Assembly: GCA_029204225.1 (NCBI GenBank)
Contig: CM055109.1
Location: 32,498,927 to 32,558,926 of the forward strand
Reading direction: 5' to 3'
Source: Diphasiastrum complanatum
Lineage: Eukaryota; Streptophyta; Lycopodiopsida; Lycopodiales; Lycopodiaceae
Length of the DNA: 60,000 nt
The notes beneath the pieces are model-generated. The model worked only from the letters and a program-made list of their open reading frames with translations. It did no database searches and was not told where the DNA came from. Each line of letters begins with the position of its first letter. Position 1 is the first letter of the stretch. A program made the position numbers and the translations under genes. Below are positions 21,563-31,250 of the stretch, piece after piece.

Positions 21563-21784
21563 GATAGGTTACTATTCTCTGATTATTTAGAGCTTTAATA
21601 TCAAAAACCATCTGATTTCTCAAGCGGTTTTATGTTAGAGCTATTTCTATAGCCTGATAAGCTTCCCACAGAACCTAATCCTACTAGCCAATAAGATAAT
21701 TACTTCATCGTTCTGTAATTTAGCACCAAATTTTCATACTTAAGTCACTGATAGTTATTCCTATCACCTAGACTAATCTTTCAC

Positions 21785-22353
21785 ATGGATTCCCAAGGGA
21801 AATCCAGTCCTATCATGCACAAGCTTGATGGTGCCAATCACCATCAGTGGAAATTTAAGATGAGAACCATGCTAATGGCTAAGGAGTTGTATAACGTTGT
21901 TTCAAGTGCAAAGGGAATACATGAAGTTGACGACGCAACAATCTCCAGATGGAAGATGAAGGATGACAAAGCATTTGCGCTGATCATCCTCAACATTTTG
22001 GATACTCAGATGAAGCTCATACATCCAAGGAGGTCTAGGACATCTTGAGCACATTATACGAAGTGTGAGATATAGCTTCCAAGCTACATCTCAGGAATAA
22101 ATTTTACTCTCTCAAGATGGCAAATGGTAATTCCTTGCAGAATCACATCAATTTGTTCAAGAACCTGCTGAAGCAAATGGCCACTGTCGGATCTGTCATA
22201 GACGATCAAGACGCAGTAATGCAACCGCTTACAAGCTTGCCAAGCTCATATGACAGTCGAGTGATGATCATCACGACGCATCCAGAGCTGACTCTTTCAA
22301 GAGTCATTACACTGTGAGAGAAAAATCTGCTCAATGGAGATGCTCAGGAAAGT
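21785..22353 (+). pseudogene. Ty1/copia gag (UBN2-type), truncated
   Basis: Starts 'MDSQGKSSPIMHKLDGANHH' then 'QWKFKMRTMLMAKELYNVV', the conserved L.G.N...W...M...L.....W..V block of copia gag. After a frame change near 22,048 it continues 'NSLQNHINLFKNLLKQMATV' and 'LTSLPSSYDSRVMIITTHPE'. It is closely similar to the minus-strand gag at 37,236-38,132. It is cut at about 22,353 by a minus-strand PBS/LTR. Confidence 0.88.
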
Positions 22354-22365
22354 GCTCTGATACCA
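22354..22365 (-). promoter_or_regulatory. Primer binding site, minus strand
   Basis: The minus strand reads TGGTATCAGAGC, marking the 5' LTR end of an element oriented leftward, whose LTR lies at higher coordinates. Confidence 0.75.
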
Positions 22366-22700
22366 AGTTATGAACATAGCCACGACTGATCTAGATTTAG
22401 TCTATGAAAGCATCACATAAGCAAGACTTAACCCTAGAAAGCAGGAGAGAGAAAGCTTAAAGAGACTAAAGAAGGAGATCATATCATAAGCCAAGTAACA
22501 AATGACACAGAATCCCTACTTATAGCCAAGAGGAAGCCCTAAAAGGAAGCTTCCAATGGCTAGGGCCAAACTGAGAGGAAAAATAGTGCGCCCTCCAAGA
22601 AGGCCCCCACTCTCAATAATATGACCAAATAACCAATATAGTGAATCATAGGGCCCAAGGCCAATAATAGGGCCCAAGGCCAACCATATAGTCTAAATGT
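22366..22700 (-). mobile_element. Minus-strand LTR remnant
   Basis: Adjoins the minus-strand PBS. It carries a minus-strand TATA-like 'ggctataagtagggattc' (about 22,505-22,525) and a short direct repeat 'gggcccaaggccaataata' (22,650-22,682). The outer LTR boundary was not found. Confidence 0.5.
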
Positions 22701-22789
22701 CAAATAATGAATAAAAAAGGGCCCAAAGCCTGCCTATGCATAAAGTAAAGTAAATGTAAATAGACATGGCGAATGTAATGAGCCGAGTC

Positions 22790-22990
22790 CATAACTCTTA
22801 CATTCATTTTTATGCAATGTAATGCAACTTTACATCTCTTTTTGTACTTTACCAATTCAACTCCTCCTTGAGGTTCTACTTCCACCTCAAGTACTATGTA
22901 ATAAAGATCATGGAGTACAAGCAAAGACTCCATTCGAACTATCCAATTAGCATAATTAGTGGATGCAAGCCTTTCACTAGCTTCAAGCAA
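22790..22990 (-). pseudogene. Ty1/copia gag N-terminal fragment
   Basis: The minus strand encodes 'LASTNYANWIVRMESLLVLH' and 'DLYYIVLEVEV', the copia gag 'L...NY..W..RM..LL....L...V' motif. Only about 65 residues remain. It lies outside the adjacent LTR, so it is from another copy. Confidence 0.75.
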
Positions 22991-23600
22991 AAACCACCAA
23001 TTGATGCCATTTTTGAATGTGAAAAAGCACTAGAAACTCTTATGGTTTCTCTAAGAGATCTGAACCTAAAGTCTTCTAGCAATTTGAAAGCTTATAGACA
23101 CAATCCTATCACTCACGAACCAATCTAGAATGATGGAAATTTAGATTCTAGTCTCAATCTTGCAAAATCACTCCTTAATCTATGATTTTTGGCAATCTCT
23201 CTCTCAACTTCAACATGCACTCAAAAAATCAGAGAAACTCATTTAATGCACCTGAATCAAGCTTCAAATTTAGTTTTTTGGCTAATCTAATCCAAGAACT
23301 AATCATAGGAATAGATTCTCTATAGAAAAAGCTTGATTCTGCACTAAAAATATCTCAATTTTGGGTGTGTGAGTCAAATTGTACAGTTTTTTGAATTTTC
23401 TCAATGAAAACTAGACTTGTACAGCCTCACACGTGTGAAAAGTGTTCCTACAGCCCACAACAAGTGTTGGTCCAAAATTTTTGAGAATACCTATCAAATC
23501 CAACTCGCTACACAAAAATTAGCTAGTTTCCAAAAACTTGCTAATTTGGGCTTAGTTTTGGATCAACCCCATCAATATCAATAAATCCTCTTGTACTTGG

Positions 23601-23611
23601 GTCTGATACCA
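23601..23611 (-). promoter_or_regulatory. Primer binding site of the inverted copy
   Basis: The minus strand reads TGGTATCAGAC, one base different from the family PBS over this length, directly after the LTR end. Confidence 0.8.
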
Positions 23612-24429
23612 TGTGGAAACCAATAATGGGTCCTAATCTAATCCGCAAGAGGGACTGGATGTTAGATACAATTGATCTATCAATCTACACAAGATTTAGA
23701 TCAATCTAGATCAATTCTAGGCATGAAAATCTAACAAGAACAATCATTAATGAAGGTAAATGTACTTGTTGGTTTCACACGAGTGAAAAGCTGTCAGAGT
23801 ACGGACTCCAACCTGAAAACAAAGTACACTATGATAGAAACTCAAAACATTCAAAACAAATGAAGACAAATGGAGAGATTGACACAAAATTGCTTCCAAA
23901 GTCAAGATTGATGTTTTCATATTGATTATGGCCAAATATGCTTCTATATATACACTTCTTGGAGCTCGAGGTACTGATCATGCATCGGATCTCACACGTG
24001 TGAGGATGATTTGTCATATGGTGAATCATCATGCACACTTGACACTTGGATGAAACTTTCTATTTTGAGCACTTTTGGTCCAATTTCCTACTATATGGAG
24101 ATCTACTTGGAAATCTTCTAGAAGTCAAAACTCGCCTACTTTAGCTTATTCCACACGTGTGAGCTGTCCTCTACACATGGAATGTGACACCTAACCTAAG
24201 GATGTGGCTCATGCAATCAATAGATTGATGCCATGTGTCATATGTCTAGAAAACTAGTTTTTGGCCTTTTTGGCCACTAGAACTTGAATTAGATCATATG
24301 TACAATCTATATGACTATGGTACATGACAAGTACACTAATTTCACACGTGGAAATAGGCTCCACACATGTGTAATCACCCTATATACATGATTTTGGCCT
24401 TGACCAAGATAATTTTTTTATTTTTCACA
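23612..24429 (-). repeat. 5' LTR of the inverted copy, about 818 bp
   Basis: On the minus strand it starts TGTGAAAAATAAAAA and ends GGTTTCCACA. It keeps the CACRTGTG-like motifs and the 'gcttctatatatacac' TATA region. Confidence 0.85.
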
Positions 24430-24783
24430 ACATTAGACTTTGCTATTCTCTCTGAAAAATTGGCAAAAAATAGACAAGTGAAAAAATGTTTTTTGATGTA
24501 TTTTTCACTATTTTTTTCTGATTATTATGGGTTTTTTCGGTTTTTAAATTTTTTAGGATTTTTGGGATTTATGGGAGTGATAGGGTGTTGGAATTTGATG
24601 TGTTCCACTTCTCAATCTCTCTCCGAAGATCATACAAACAAACAATCACGGAAAAACAAGAAATCTAGTCTCTAATCCACACTATACTACCCCCGGGCCC
24701 TCACACATCCATTCCACAAGAAAAAGAAAAAAAATTTCCCAATGAATGTAAGCAAACTAATCAACAAGGAAATGCTAAACTTT
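24430..24783. other. AT-rich stretch, no gene seen
   Basis: It lies between two minus-strand LTRs and may be the internal start of the element with the PBS at 24,784. The plus-strand ORF here is low complexity and Phe-rich and is not supported. Confidence 0.3.
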
Positions 24784-24801
24784 TCCTTGGCAACGGTGCC
24801 A
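24784..24801 (-). promoter_or_regulatory. Gypsy-type primer binding site
   Basis: The minus strand reads TGGCACCGTTGCCAAGGA, closely like the TGGCGCCGTTGCCGGGGA-type PBS of plant Tat/Athila gypsy elements. It lies one base from a CA LTR end. Confidence 0.7.
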
Positions 24802-24802
24802 C

Positions 24803-25074
24803 TGTTGGGGTATCAACCTTGGTTTTGCATGTCATGCTTGTTGGTGTCGTTCCGAAGGGAATAATGCTTCCCTTGCGAAGTTAGTTTGCTTTACACACAA
24901 TCGACCTATTTAACCACTCCTAGATTAACCGCATCTAACTAACCACCCTACTTTAACCACAAGCAAGAAGAAGCAAGGGAAGCCTCTTACACCTTCCCCT
25001 TTCTCACCTCACCATAAACACAAGAAAGTAGCAAAACCAATTAACTAGAAAGCATTCATAAAATAGACAAATCC

Positions 25075-25162
<88 letters not shown>

Positions 25163-25504
25163 GGAGAGTGAGGTGCAAGGATGTTCAGGTTATCAAACAA
25201 GCATAGTCTCCTCCTCTTGAATGAACATAGAGATTGGGTACAAGGAGTGCCTTTTAATCTTGGGGAAGGCCTTGCCCCTGATCTCTGATTGGCTATTTGC
25301 AATGACAAGGATTTTAATCCAAACCATTTAAGTTAACACAAAAGAAAATCAAATGGTACTAAGAAAGCACAAGGAGAACTTACATGTTTAATGTGAATTC
25401 TAATTTGGGCCCTTTTAGTTTTTTTTATTAACAACTTGACTTAGGGACTCTAATGTAATTTTTAAGTTTTATGCCCCAAGTCTTTTATTCCTAGGAATTC
25501 AACA
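24803..25504 (-). mobile_element. Gypsy-type 5' LTR, minus strand, about 702 bp
   Basis: On the minus strand the segment starts TGTTGAATTC and ends ACCCCAACA (short inverted ends TGTTG/CAACA), followed by a gypsy-type PBS. A GA microsatellite lies inside it. The left boundary was chosen from the TG...CA rule alone, with no second LTR to confirm it. Confidence 0.55.
25078..25159. repeat. (GA)n microsatellite, about 82 bp
   Basis: A pure GA run inside the putative gypsy LTR. The open frame across it is an artefact. Confidence 0.95.
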
Positions 25505-25564
25505 TGCTACTTGTGCTCATCGGGTTGAGCTTATATGCGCAAGATGCTAGTGCCCTCGCACTTA

Positions 25565-27564
25565 TTACTCTACATGTACAGTGTATTGTGGCGGTGCCCA
25601 CTTGGTAAGCTTAGCCAATAGTACTTTAGTGGCGGGACCACTAAGTGCCCAACATGAAGGTAATCCCGTGGGCTGTATATCAAAATTCTCTTCCATAACT
25701 TCATCTAATCCAGGCAATGAAGGGAGGTAGGCAGATGTCGAGTTACCACGTTGTATTTCGATATTGATTCTTTGCCTCATGAATTCGGTGGAGCATGGCT
25801 CTCTAGTGTTCTTCCATCTGTTTTCCAATGCGGGAAATGAGATCCTTTTTTGTAGAACAGAAAGTTTTGAGGTCGATTGGATCAAAATGGTATCATCCTT
25901 CGAGACCACGATACTTTTCCCATTTTTGGTATGTCTGATGCCTTTCCCACTTGTGTGCTTGTCCTGACTACGTGGGAGGTTGCAATACTATCGCCCCAGG
26001 TCACATCCCCAAACCAGGGACTTTTCTTGTTTTCAAGGAACCAAGATCATTTCATTTGGCCTCTTTGAATCACCTATATCAACCCCTGCTGGTTCCATGA
26101 TTGTTTGAATGGAAGCTATGCTCTTCGTGTCAACCGTGTCTACCAATGCTAATCTTGCAATTTAATCTATGATCACTGAAGACATCAACCAGCTTATCGT
26201 AGTGGCAAGAATGAGGCTTGCAGACACTTGAACCAAGAAGGAGTGCGACCGCAATGTGCAATGAGTCATTGTCAAGCAAATTGCCAAGGACAGGAGATGG
26301 TAAATCATTCACCCAACCTCCTGACTCTGGTGCAGAAATTGTGAGAGTCGCACTTTATCTGTCAGTGGTAACCCTAACAAAGTCAGATTAGCTTCCCCGA
26401 GCTGTATGAGGCTTGCAAAAACACTTGACAAAACGATCAAAGCAAACTCTCTCAATAAGTCACTACCACCTGCAATATAAACTTCACATTTGGCCAGGTT
26501 CAACGACAAACCGAGCTTAGGTGCTTCCACTAGCACCATTTGTTGATCTTGTGACACTGTTTCGACATCACCTCCAACCATCATCTAGATACCAAAGATT
26601 GAGGTCAGAATGACACTTTTCCGTCAATCCGTTTATAACCAAGCAGAAGAGTAGTGGTTCGAGCATATTTCTCTTTTGGACTTCGGACTCGGATGATATC
26701 ATCACATGCTCACCAAAACACAAGTGGAAGGGATTCCGGTAAAGTTGCCAAACAAAATTGAGGAATAGTGGATTGGACTTGCCTCAAGAGCATATCTCTT
26801 CTGATGGTGTTGAAAGCATTTCGTAAGTCCAGCTTGAGTATCACTTTGCAGTCTTCATGTGTTCCATCAGTGAACGGCGTAGATTTTCTCAACTATCACA
26901 TCAATTCTTGTTAACTGGGTGACATTCGGCCCTTTGAAAAACTTATGAAGCTTGAGGGTGCTTGCTTTTGAGCATATCTAGCTAGCACTTCCACGCTTGC
27001 TGGGACAGTTGTTTAAACAATCAACTCCGCTGATACCGCCATTTTCGACACATTTCTTGACTGCTTCGTTAGATGTCTTGGGCTGGGGTGTTGGCTTGCT
27101 TTTCATAGGAACATATGATTTTGACCGCAACAAATTATTCTTGACGAGAGAGGTGAGGTTTTGCTCCTTGTCTTTCTTTTTTGGGGGACAAAAACAAGAA
27201 TAAGAAAAGGCGAGGAGTTGAGTTCGGGAGGTAAATCATTCTTTTTTAGGTAGTTTGAGATAATGTTGCCTAAAACTTTTGTGGCAATAATGCGTGCACC
27301 CTTCGGAACCCGTTTCAGAATCACAACATTAGAATGAAAAAATCTGAGACATTCATTAAGGGGATCCAATAAATTGTAGGGATTGTTGGTTGTTGAGGTT
27401 GGGAACGAGACTGAAAACCTCCAACTTACTTGTGTTTTTGCCAATCTGATTTGCCAGAGTCTTCTTGGTAGTGAAGCCACAGAGGTCACAGGTGAGATTT
27501 TTCCTTGGGAGGGGAGGCCAGAATAACACCATTGCAAGAAAAACAAAAACTTTTGGCCCTCCAA
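25565..27564 (-). pseudogene. Non-LTR type reverse transcriptase of an animal-like family, with C-terminal Cys/His and nuclease-like remnants
   Basis: Minus-strand segments in changing frames keep a fixed order. 'LKRVPKGARIIATKVLGNII' (about 27,300) is an N-terminal block. 'CKVILKLDLRNAFNTIRRDM' (26,850) is the palm motif with catalytic Asp. 'RNMLEPLLFCLVINGL' corresponds to the QQGDPLGPLLF block. 'LNLWYLDDG' (26,590) is the catalytic YLDD, followed by 'LGLSLNLAKCEVYIAG' and 'LTLLGLPL'. The C-terminus has 'VCKPHSCHYDKLVDVFSDHR' with 'LNC' (a C.H.C...H...C cluster, 26,240-26,160), 'GDSKRPNEMILVP' near 26,060, like an RPDG-type nuclease signature, and 'FMRQRINIEIQRGNS' near 25,730. Many frameshifts and stops are present. 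The family is recognised from memory of similar animal proteins, not from a search. Confidence 0.6.
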
Positions 27565-27639
27565 ATACGCAATGGCAAATTTCTCCGTCTAAGCCACTAC
27601 CTAACTCATAGGCCGGAAATACGCCTTGCCCCTCTATGA

Positions 27640-27900
27640 TGTAAAGCTGCGCGCCGTTGGATTTTTTAAAAAACGTTCAGATTTTGACACGTGTTTTCAT
27701 ATGAATAGCTCCACGTGGCACTCAATGTATATAATTATGTGCCCAACAATTATCCTGTGTATCTTAACGGCACCACAAGAAATAAGGCCTCCTACCGTTG
27801 GATTTGGTGACGAGCGTTCAGATTGTGCCACGTTTTGATGACTAGTCAATGGGAGAAGTCCACGTGGGCGCATGACACGTGTCAAGAATCGAGCGGCTGC
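27640..27900 (+). promoter_or_regulatory. ACGT-rich promoter-like segment
   Basis: It holds 'gacacgtgtt' (27,686), 'ccacgtgg' (27,711), 'ccacgtggg' (27,860) and the palindrome 'gacacgtgtc' (27,874), which are G-box-like sites for bZIP/bHLH factors. A block 'ccgttggattt...acgttcagatt...cacg' occurs twice (27,655 and 27,798). It lies upstream of a possible leader exon and may drive the PEX14 transcription unit. Confidence 0.45.
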
Positions 27901-28045
27901 GCGCAAATCATAGTCCCTCCAAGAGAAATTACTCCTGATATGTCAAATTTGTGTTCTTATCGATCTGCCGCTCTGCTCTCTTGAGATCGTCGATGCAAAA
28001 CCCTGACACACCACAGCGTCTTCTCGATACATGAGCGGTGAGGCG

Positions 28046-28500
28046 GTGGATTTGCGATTTCTTCGTTTTTGCAGGTATTTCTGCTCTTTTCTAATCTTTC
28101 TACTTTTGCATCCTTGCTTTTTTGAGATATCACTGAGCTTCTTAGAAGCATTTAGAAATGTTAACAAATCTTTGTGCTCTTATTTCGTTTCATCCTTATT
28201 TAATTTAAAGATTTCTTGTTTTTTGATATGTCACGCTGCTTTTTTGGAGCATTGTTATGGTCTCTTATTTCGTAGTGGATTTTGCGATTTCTTTGTTTTT
28301 GCAGGTATTTCTGCTCTTTTCTAACCTTTTTACTTTTGCATACTTGCTTTTTTTGATAGCTTCTTAGAAGCATTTAGAATTGTTAACAAATCTTTGTGCT
28401 CTTATCTCGTTCCATCGTTATTAAATTTAAAGATTTCTTGTTTTTTGATTTGTCACGCTGCCTCTTTGGAGCATTGTTATGGTCTCTTATTTTGTATCCG
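28046..28500 (+). repeat. About 230-bp tandem duplication spanning a possible splice donor
   Basis: The string from 'gtggatttgcgatttctt' through 'gcaggtatttctgctctttt' to 'tggtctcttatttcgta' (28,046-28,274) is repeated at 28,275-28,500 with few changes. 'gcaggtattt' recurs exactly 230 bp apart (28,071; 28,301). A weaker third copy may follow (28,515-28,610). 'gcag|gtattt' at 28,074 could be the donor of a 5'-leader exon. Confidence 0.85.
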
Positions 28501-29580
28501 TTCATCCATATTAGATTCTATTATTTCTTTTAAATGATTTGTTACGCTTCCTTTTTGAAGCATTTATGATCTTGAATAAACCTTTGTGCTCTTGTGTCGT
28601 ATCGTTTCAAAACGATTTCTAGCTGTTCATTAGTTTTTCAGTAGGTGTCTTATTTTTTCTGCGGATTTAATTAGAAATTCCTCAAACCGTGGCTGATTTT
28701 GATGATTTTGCTGCTCCAGTGCACGATGCAAGGTTAGAGCCAGGACCGTGTAATTGCTGGCTTATGATCACTCTGTAAGTCTTGGTTTTGCCACATATTA
28801 GTATCTGTGATGGAGTACATATTGTTTGTCTAAAGAAGAATGACTTCGGCTTGATTTTATGCTTGAATGCTCATGAATAATATTTTGTCCACTTTGGTTC
28901 CAATATTCAAGGCCATTCATGACTTGAATAACTGTTTTGATGGTTTCCGTGACTCCGGCAGATATGGCAATTCTGTACTTTTAACTCTAGCTTGCTTTTT
29001 ACTTTGAGTTTGCATTGTGGAATATTTCAGAAGTGGAACTTGCACACTTGATTTCTACTATCCCGTATTTGCAGTGTCGTGATGTACCTTCAGCGTCCTA
29101 AGTATGACGAAAATTAGGTCAAGTTGATTGTGTCAAAGTTAATCTTTCAAGACCTGTCCAAAATGTGTGTCACCCATATTGATAAATTCGGCCTACTTTA
29201 ATAATTGTTTCTTGGCTGGTCAGTTTGATCGCTATTTTTAGCTTTAAGTCACATCGGAAGAAGCTGATTTGACTTGTTATAGACAAAGCTATGGATTACC
29301 TCCTCAATCAACGCTTGCAGCTCCATTCATTATTAATTCAAGTTTGGATTTTTGACCACGTGACTGAATTCAGAGTTAAGCATCTTCTTCTGAACGACAA
29401 CCTTCATAAGTATCTTGACCTTATTCAGCATGGCACCAGCTTAACTCCACAATTACCCTGCAATATCCAGATAGAAAGGTAGCTATGAAGCTCATATTTG
29501 TATTCCGTAGTCCACAATTTGCACACATTTGAACCTAATTGAAGATCTTAATCTGGAATTTCCCCAATTGTATCCCTTTG
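28501..29580. other. No supported gene; possibly leader-intron sequence
   Basis: A strong donor-like 'ctgtaagtc' at 28,776 follows a short open stretch ('DFDDFAAPVHDARLEPG'). No acceptor or continuation could be matched, so it is not called as an exon. The remainder is AT-rich. Confidence 0.3.
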
Positions 29581-30132
29581 GCAGTTTTTTGCTGATTGCT
29601 GATTCCGTAGTCTAGGAGGCCGCCATGAAACATCCATTGCTGCCAATTGAGGCATCATCTCTGTGAAAATGTGGGTGTCAGCAATGGCAAATGGAATGCC
29701 GGCCACCTAAAAACTGACAGTCTTGTGCAGGTCTCATGCTAGCATCTTTGCCACCCGTTGTCCAAAGTTCTCTTTTATGCTATGGGCCTAACCCCTCTCT
29801 AATGTCGAATGGTGGTCGGCCGAGGTCTGTCATGCCCTATGGTGGTAAAAGATGGGCCAAGGGGGGGTGTACTTGATCAGAGATGGCATGTGCTGGGTGT
29901 CTCTCCCCACTCGTGCTAGGACTGCATTTGAAGGCTCATCACCAACAACTGTTGATCTTGGGGGTCGTGAAGCCTCTGATGCAGTGGTAGAAGGCCCAAG
30001 TAGGCCTGTGTGTGTGTGCTGGCAAGCGTAGGTATATCATGGCTAGGTGCCCCTCCGTAGCTAGGCCCTGTAATTGTATCTCCTCTGCTATGTACTCCTC
30101 TGGCTAGGCCTCGCACCTTGGCTCTGGGAGAC

Positions 30133-30400
30133 CTATCTTGGCTGTTGGAGAAAGCTATGAGCTAGTCTCAATGGCTGACTGGCTGACCCATTTGGTCCAT
30201 ATGTGTCCCACAGCCTATCTACCTCAGCATTTAGAATGGCACTGCACATTGCTATGCCCATCCCCTGCGCATTTAGCTTGGTGAGCTGCAACAAGTGGCC
30301 CCTAACCCTAGGAAGTGGCCCAATGAACTCCAACCCACAGTGGTAGCATCTCCATCTGCGGGTACCTGAACAATGGTACTTAGCCACATCGTCTTATGCA
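30133..30400 (-). pseudogene. BED-type zinc finger fragment, hAT transposase-like
   Basis: The minus strand reads 'DVAKYHCSGTRRWRCYHCGL' then 'EFIGPLPRVRGHLLQLT' and 'GIAMCSAI'. This resembles the CX2C...G...R...HL......C layout of BED fingers that start plant hAT transposases and related genes. Sequence to about 29,750 on the same strand is open only in pieces and shows no transposase core. Confidence 0.5.
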
Positions 30401-30554
30401 AGGTCAACCTCTGCCCACGTGCCCCTATTGACAATTGGCATTGTGACCTATCTGCTACATGCATTGCACTTCGAAGCCCTACAAAACAACCACAAAGGCA
30501 AAGGTTTAGTACATTGCATGAAAAAATCCTAAATAAGATAAAAAATCTGTTTAA

Positions 30555-31250
30555 GGAAATGAAAAGCAAGCATCAAGTTCAAAACTTGATATGTGTGTAG
30601 TAAGGGCCAAAATAGACATTCTTGGCATTCTTATAAGCATTAAAAGACATAGTCTGGTATCTTACGTTACGACACGTCAATCAGATCCTTAATGGGTAGT
30701 TTGCAAATTGGGGCTAAAAAAGATTTGAAAAGTGAGCATCGGATTCATAACTTGACGTATGTGCCGTAAAGACCAAAACAGACCTTCCTAGCATTCTTAT
30801 GAGCATCAAGAAACACAGTTTAGCATTTGACAACCCGTCAATCAGATCCCTACAACTCAGTTCACAAATTAGGCTAAAAAAGGCCCGAAAAGCAAGAATC
30901 AGATTTATAACTTGATGTATGTGCTGTAAGCAAAAACAAAATTCTTGTCATTTTTGTAGGCATCAAGTAACACAGTCTAGCATCTTATGGCATGTCAATC
31001 GGATCCCTACGATTTAGTTGACAAATTAGGGCTAAAATCACACGTCAATCTGATTGACGACACGTCAATTAGATCCCTACAACTCAGTTCACAAATTAGG
31101 CTAAAAAAGGCACGAAAAGCAAGAATCAGATTTAAAACTTGATGTATCTGTAAACGGCAACAAACATTCTTGTCATGCTTCTAGGCATCAAGTATCACAG
31201 TCTAGCATCTTACGGCATGTCAATCGGATCCCTACAATTTAGTTGAAGAT
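30555..31250 (+). repeat. About 160-170-bp tandem repeats, four degenerate units
   Basis: Units starting 'gaaaagcaagcatcaagttc'-like recur at about 30,560, 30,727, 30,888 and 31,113. Each has 'aacttgatgtatgtg', 'cattctt', 'catcaag.a.cacagt.tagca' and 'cgtcaatcagatccctaca'. The third unit is longer because part of a unit is repeated inside it (about 31,035-31,110). Confidence 0.85.

Larger units (their letters stand above)
23115..24429 (-). mobile_element. Second, truncated copy of the non-autonomous LTR element, inverted
   Basis: This is the reverse complement of 11,032 to about 12,250. It consists of an LTR (24,429-23,612), a PBS (23,611-23,601) and about 490 bp of leader. The gag-like ORF and 3' LTR are absent. 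Divergence from the 11,032 copy is higher than between that copy's own LTRs, by eye. Confidence 0.88.

Noticed and set aside
28680-28776. Possible exon with donor 'gtaagtc'
   Set aside because: Open stretch 'DFDDFAAPVHDARLEPG' is short, has no ATG, and no acceptor or partner exon could be matched.
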